From Sulfitobacter sp. THAF37 (lineage in GTDB: Bacteria; Pseudomonadota; Alphaproteobacteria; Rhodobacterales; Rhodobacteraceae), in the NCBI RefSeq assembly GCF_009363555.1, contig NZ_CP045372.1, positions 930,001 through 994,000 on the forward strand: a stretch of 64,000 nucleotides of DNA, in the 5' to 3' direction. The notes under the pieces were generated by a model. The model had not been told where the DNA came from. It searched no databases and saw nothing but the letters and a program-made list of their open reading frames with translations. Below are positions 62,955 through 64,000 of this stretch, in pieces; position 1 is the first letter of the stretch; every line of letters begins with the position of its first letter. Position numbers and translations under genes: made by a program.

Positions 62955-62957
62955 ACC

Positions 62958-64000
62958 TTACTGCACCAGATAGGGTTTGCGTTGAGTTTTCTGGTTCAAA
63001 GCCATGCCGCGCTCGGCAGGGAAATCACCCATCAGGTAGGGATGCATCCCCTGGTTCTTGAGGTTCTGAAGGAATTGACCGAAACCGCTCAGGTCAACCA
63101 TCTTTGGCGCTTCGGACAGGCGGCGCAGTTTGGTGCGTCCGATCTCATCCAGGATCCCCTGCAGGGGCTCCATCGGCGCTTCGATGAATTCGGCCATGGT
63201 CCAGATTCGCACCCGCGCCTTGGTGTAAGGCGACCGCAGCACATCCATGTGCTCGCTCTCGACCTTCTGCAGGTGCGCGGCGATGGTACGGATCTCGGCA
63301 AAGTCCAGATTCGACCGGAACAGCGGCACTGCCCAGGCCCCGGTAATCACAGACACCTGCGCGTTCGGATCCTTGGCCACGCGCCAGTTGATATCCTGGT
63401 TATCCGCCGGACCGAACTGGAAACACTGCCGTTCACCGCGCGTGTTCCAGATCAGGTTCGTCAGGAACGCCTTGCTGTTGTAGTCGCGCAGTGTGGGTGA
63501 TTGCGAAAGCGCGCCGTTGATGGCTGACTGCCCTTCGGCGTAATGCACACCGTCTTTGGCGAAGAGGTGCCCGTGAACCCGTGCGCCGGTTGCCTTGGCC
63601 AGCCAGGGCTCGAAATTCTCGAACAGCTCGGCAAAGCCCTGAAACATGGAATAAGGCGCAGCGGTGACACCGTTTTCCCAATCCTCGTTCGGAAAACGGC
63701 TTTGCATATACAGGCCCGACCGACCGCGCGTCCGCCGTTCCACCGCCTTGGAAAAGATGCGGTCGATTTTGCCGGGGTTCGGCTCTGTCTTCTTCATCGC
63801 ACCTGCCGCATCGGTCAGGAACGCCTGGTAAAGCCGGTCGGCGTAGGGCCAGATCTTGCGCGCCACGAAACAGTCCGAGCGGCGCAGCAGTTGGAGGTGA
63901 TCATCGTAAAAGATGTGCGGTTTGCCCTGGAAGTCGAATTTGGACAAAGTCAGCGACCGGCTTTCGATCTTTTCCGAATAGAGCCGCGCGAGCGTTTGAA
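62958..64000 (-). CDS. GT14-type N-acetylglucosaminyltransferase-like protein, 5' end outside the window
   Basis: The frame is open from the stop at 62958 through the right edge. A TTG at 63947 could be read as a start, but upstream codons (QTLARLYSEKIESRSLTL) continue naturally, so the gene begins beyond 64000. The segment LSKFDFQGKPHIFYDDH and what follows resemble the C-terminal region (DUF5927-type, from memory) attached to core-2/GT14 beta-1,6-N-acetylglucosaminyltransferases in Rhodobacteraceae. The catalytic domain itself is not in view. It is co-transcribed with the sulfotransferase-like gene (3-base gap). Confidence 0.6.
   Translation of the reverse strand, partial: QTLARLYSEKIESRSLTLSKFDFQGKPHIFYDDHLQLLRRSDCFVARKIWPYADRLYQAFLTDAAGAMKKTEPNPGKIDRIFSKAVERRTRGRSGLYMQSRFPNEDWENGVTAAPYSMFQGFAELFENFEPWLAKATGARVHGHLFAKDGVHYAEGQSAINGALSQSPTLRDYNSKAFLTNLIWNTRGERQCFQFGPADNQDINWRVAKDPNAQVSVITGAWAVPLFRSNLDFAEIRTIAAHLQKVESEHMDVLRSPYTKARVRIWTMAEFIEAPMEPLQGILDEIGRTKLRRLSEAPKMVDLSGFGQFLQNLKNQGMHPYLMGDFPAERGMALNQKTQRKPYLVQ

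Overview
The window is a GC-rich chromosomal segment from an alphaproteobacterium, most likely of the Rhodobacteraceae (Roseobacter group). The evidence is the run ubiB-ubiE / mutM - enoyl-CoA hydratase - rpsT - dnaA - dnaN - recF - gyrB, a complete PhyR-NepR-EcfG general stress module, TRAP-TAXI and peptide-type solute binding proteins, a paa operon, and lptC-lptA-lptB-hpf-ptsN without rpoN. No rRNA, tRNA, CRISPR array, prophage or intact transposase gene was seen.

Layout. 1-577 holds a truncated DUF4331 exported protein. 788-5062 is a pqiA-pqiA-pqiB-pqiC envelope lipid-transport operon with a split PqiA and an unusually long PqiB. 5217-5777 is a DJ-1/PfpI protein behind an EcfG-type promoter. 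5842-13328 (minus) is a five-gene cluster: alpha-methylacyl-CoA racemase, C45 Ntn hydrolase, ATP-grasp ligase, large Orn/Lys/Arg decarboxylase and nitrilase-fold amidase. A TRAP-TAXI transporter lies upstream at 13492-17315. I consider this the best candidate for an undescribed pathway. 17719-22503 carries a glutamate-synthase-like flavoprotein, a STAS protein, a GabT/PuuE aminotransferase with a divergent PuuR-like regulator, and a 45-residue membrane peptide gene. 22880-27079 is the general stress locus: kinase, ecfG, nepR and phyR, then DUF883 and holin-like genes. GGAAC-N16/17-CGTT promoters tie it together. 27048-38899 holds regulators, membrane proteins, an amino-acid or amide utilisation pair, an Hsp70-like protein, an orphan solute binding protein, a metal exporter and ubiquinone genes.

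39001-48551 is the replication-initiation neighbourhood, with a LysE-type exporter between recF and gyrB. 48954-56696 is a paaJ-A-B-C-D-E-Z-X operon for phenylacetyl-CoA epoxidation and ring opening. 56750-61519 is rnd-kdsD-lptC-lptA-lptB then hpf and ptsN. 61527-64000 (minus) is a sulfotransferase-like protein after a glycosyltransferase-14-type protein cut by the window edge.

Three non-coding elements with inverted-repeat ends and CTAG at both borders (19332-19644, 22613-22883, 32709-32755) sit exactly at stop codons. They look like IS5-type miniature elements or their remnants. Two perfect 22-bp palindromes sharing a TTTTCGAAAA core separate dnaN from recF. All functions are assigned from sequence reading alone; no database search was run.
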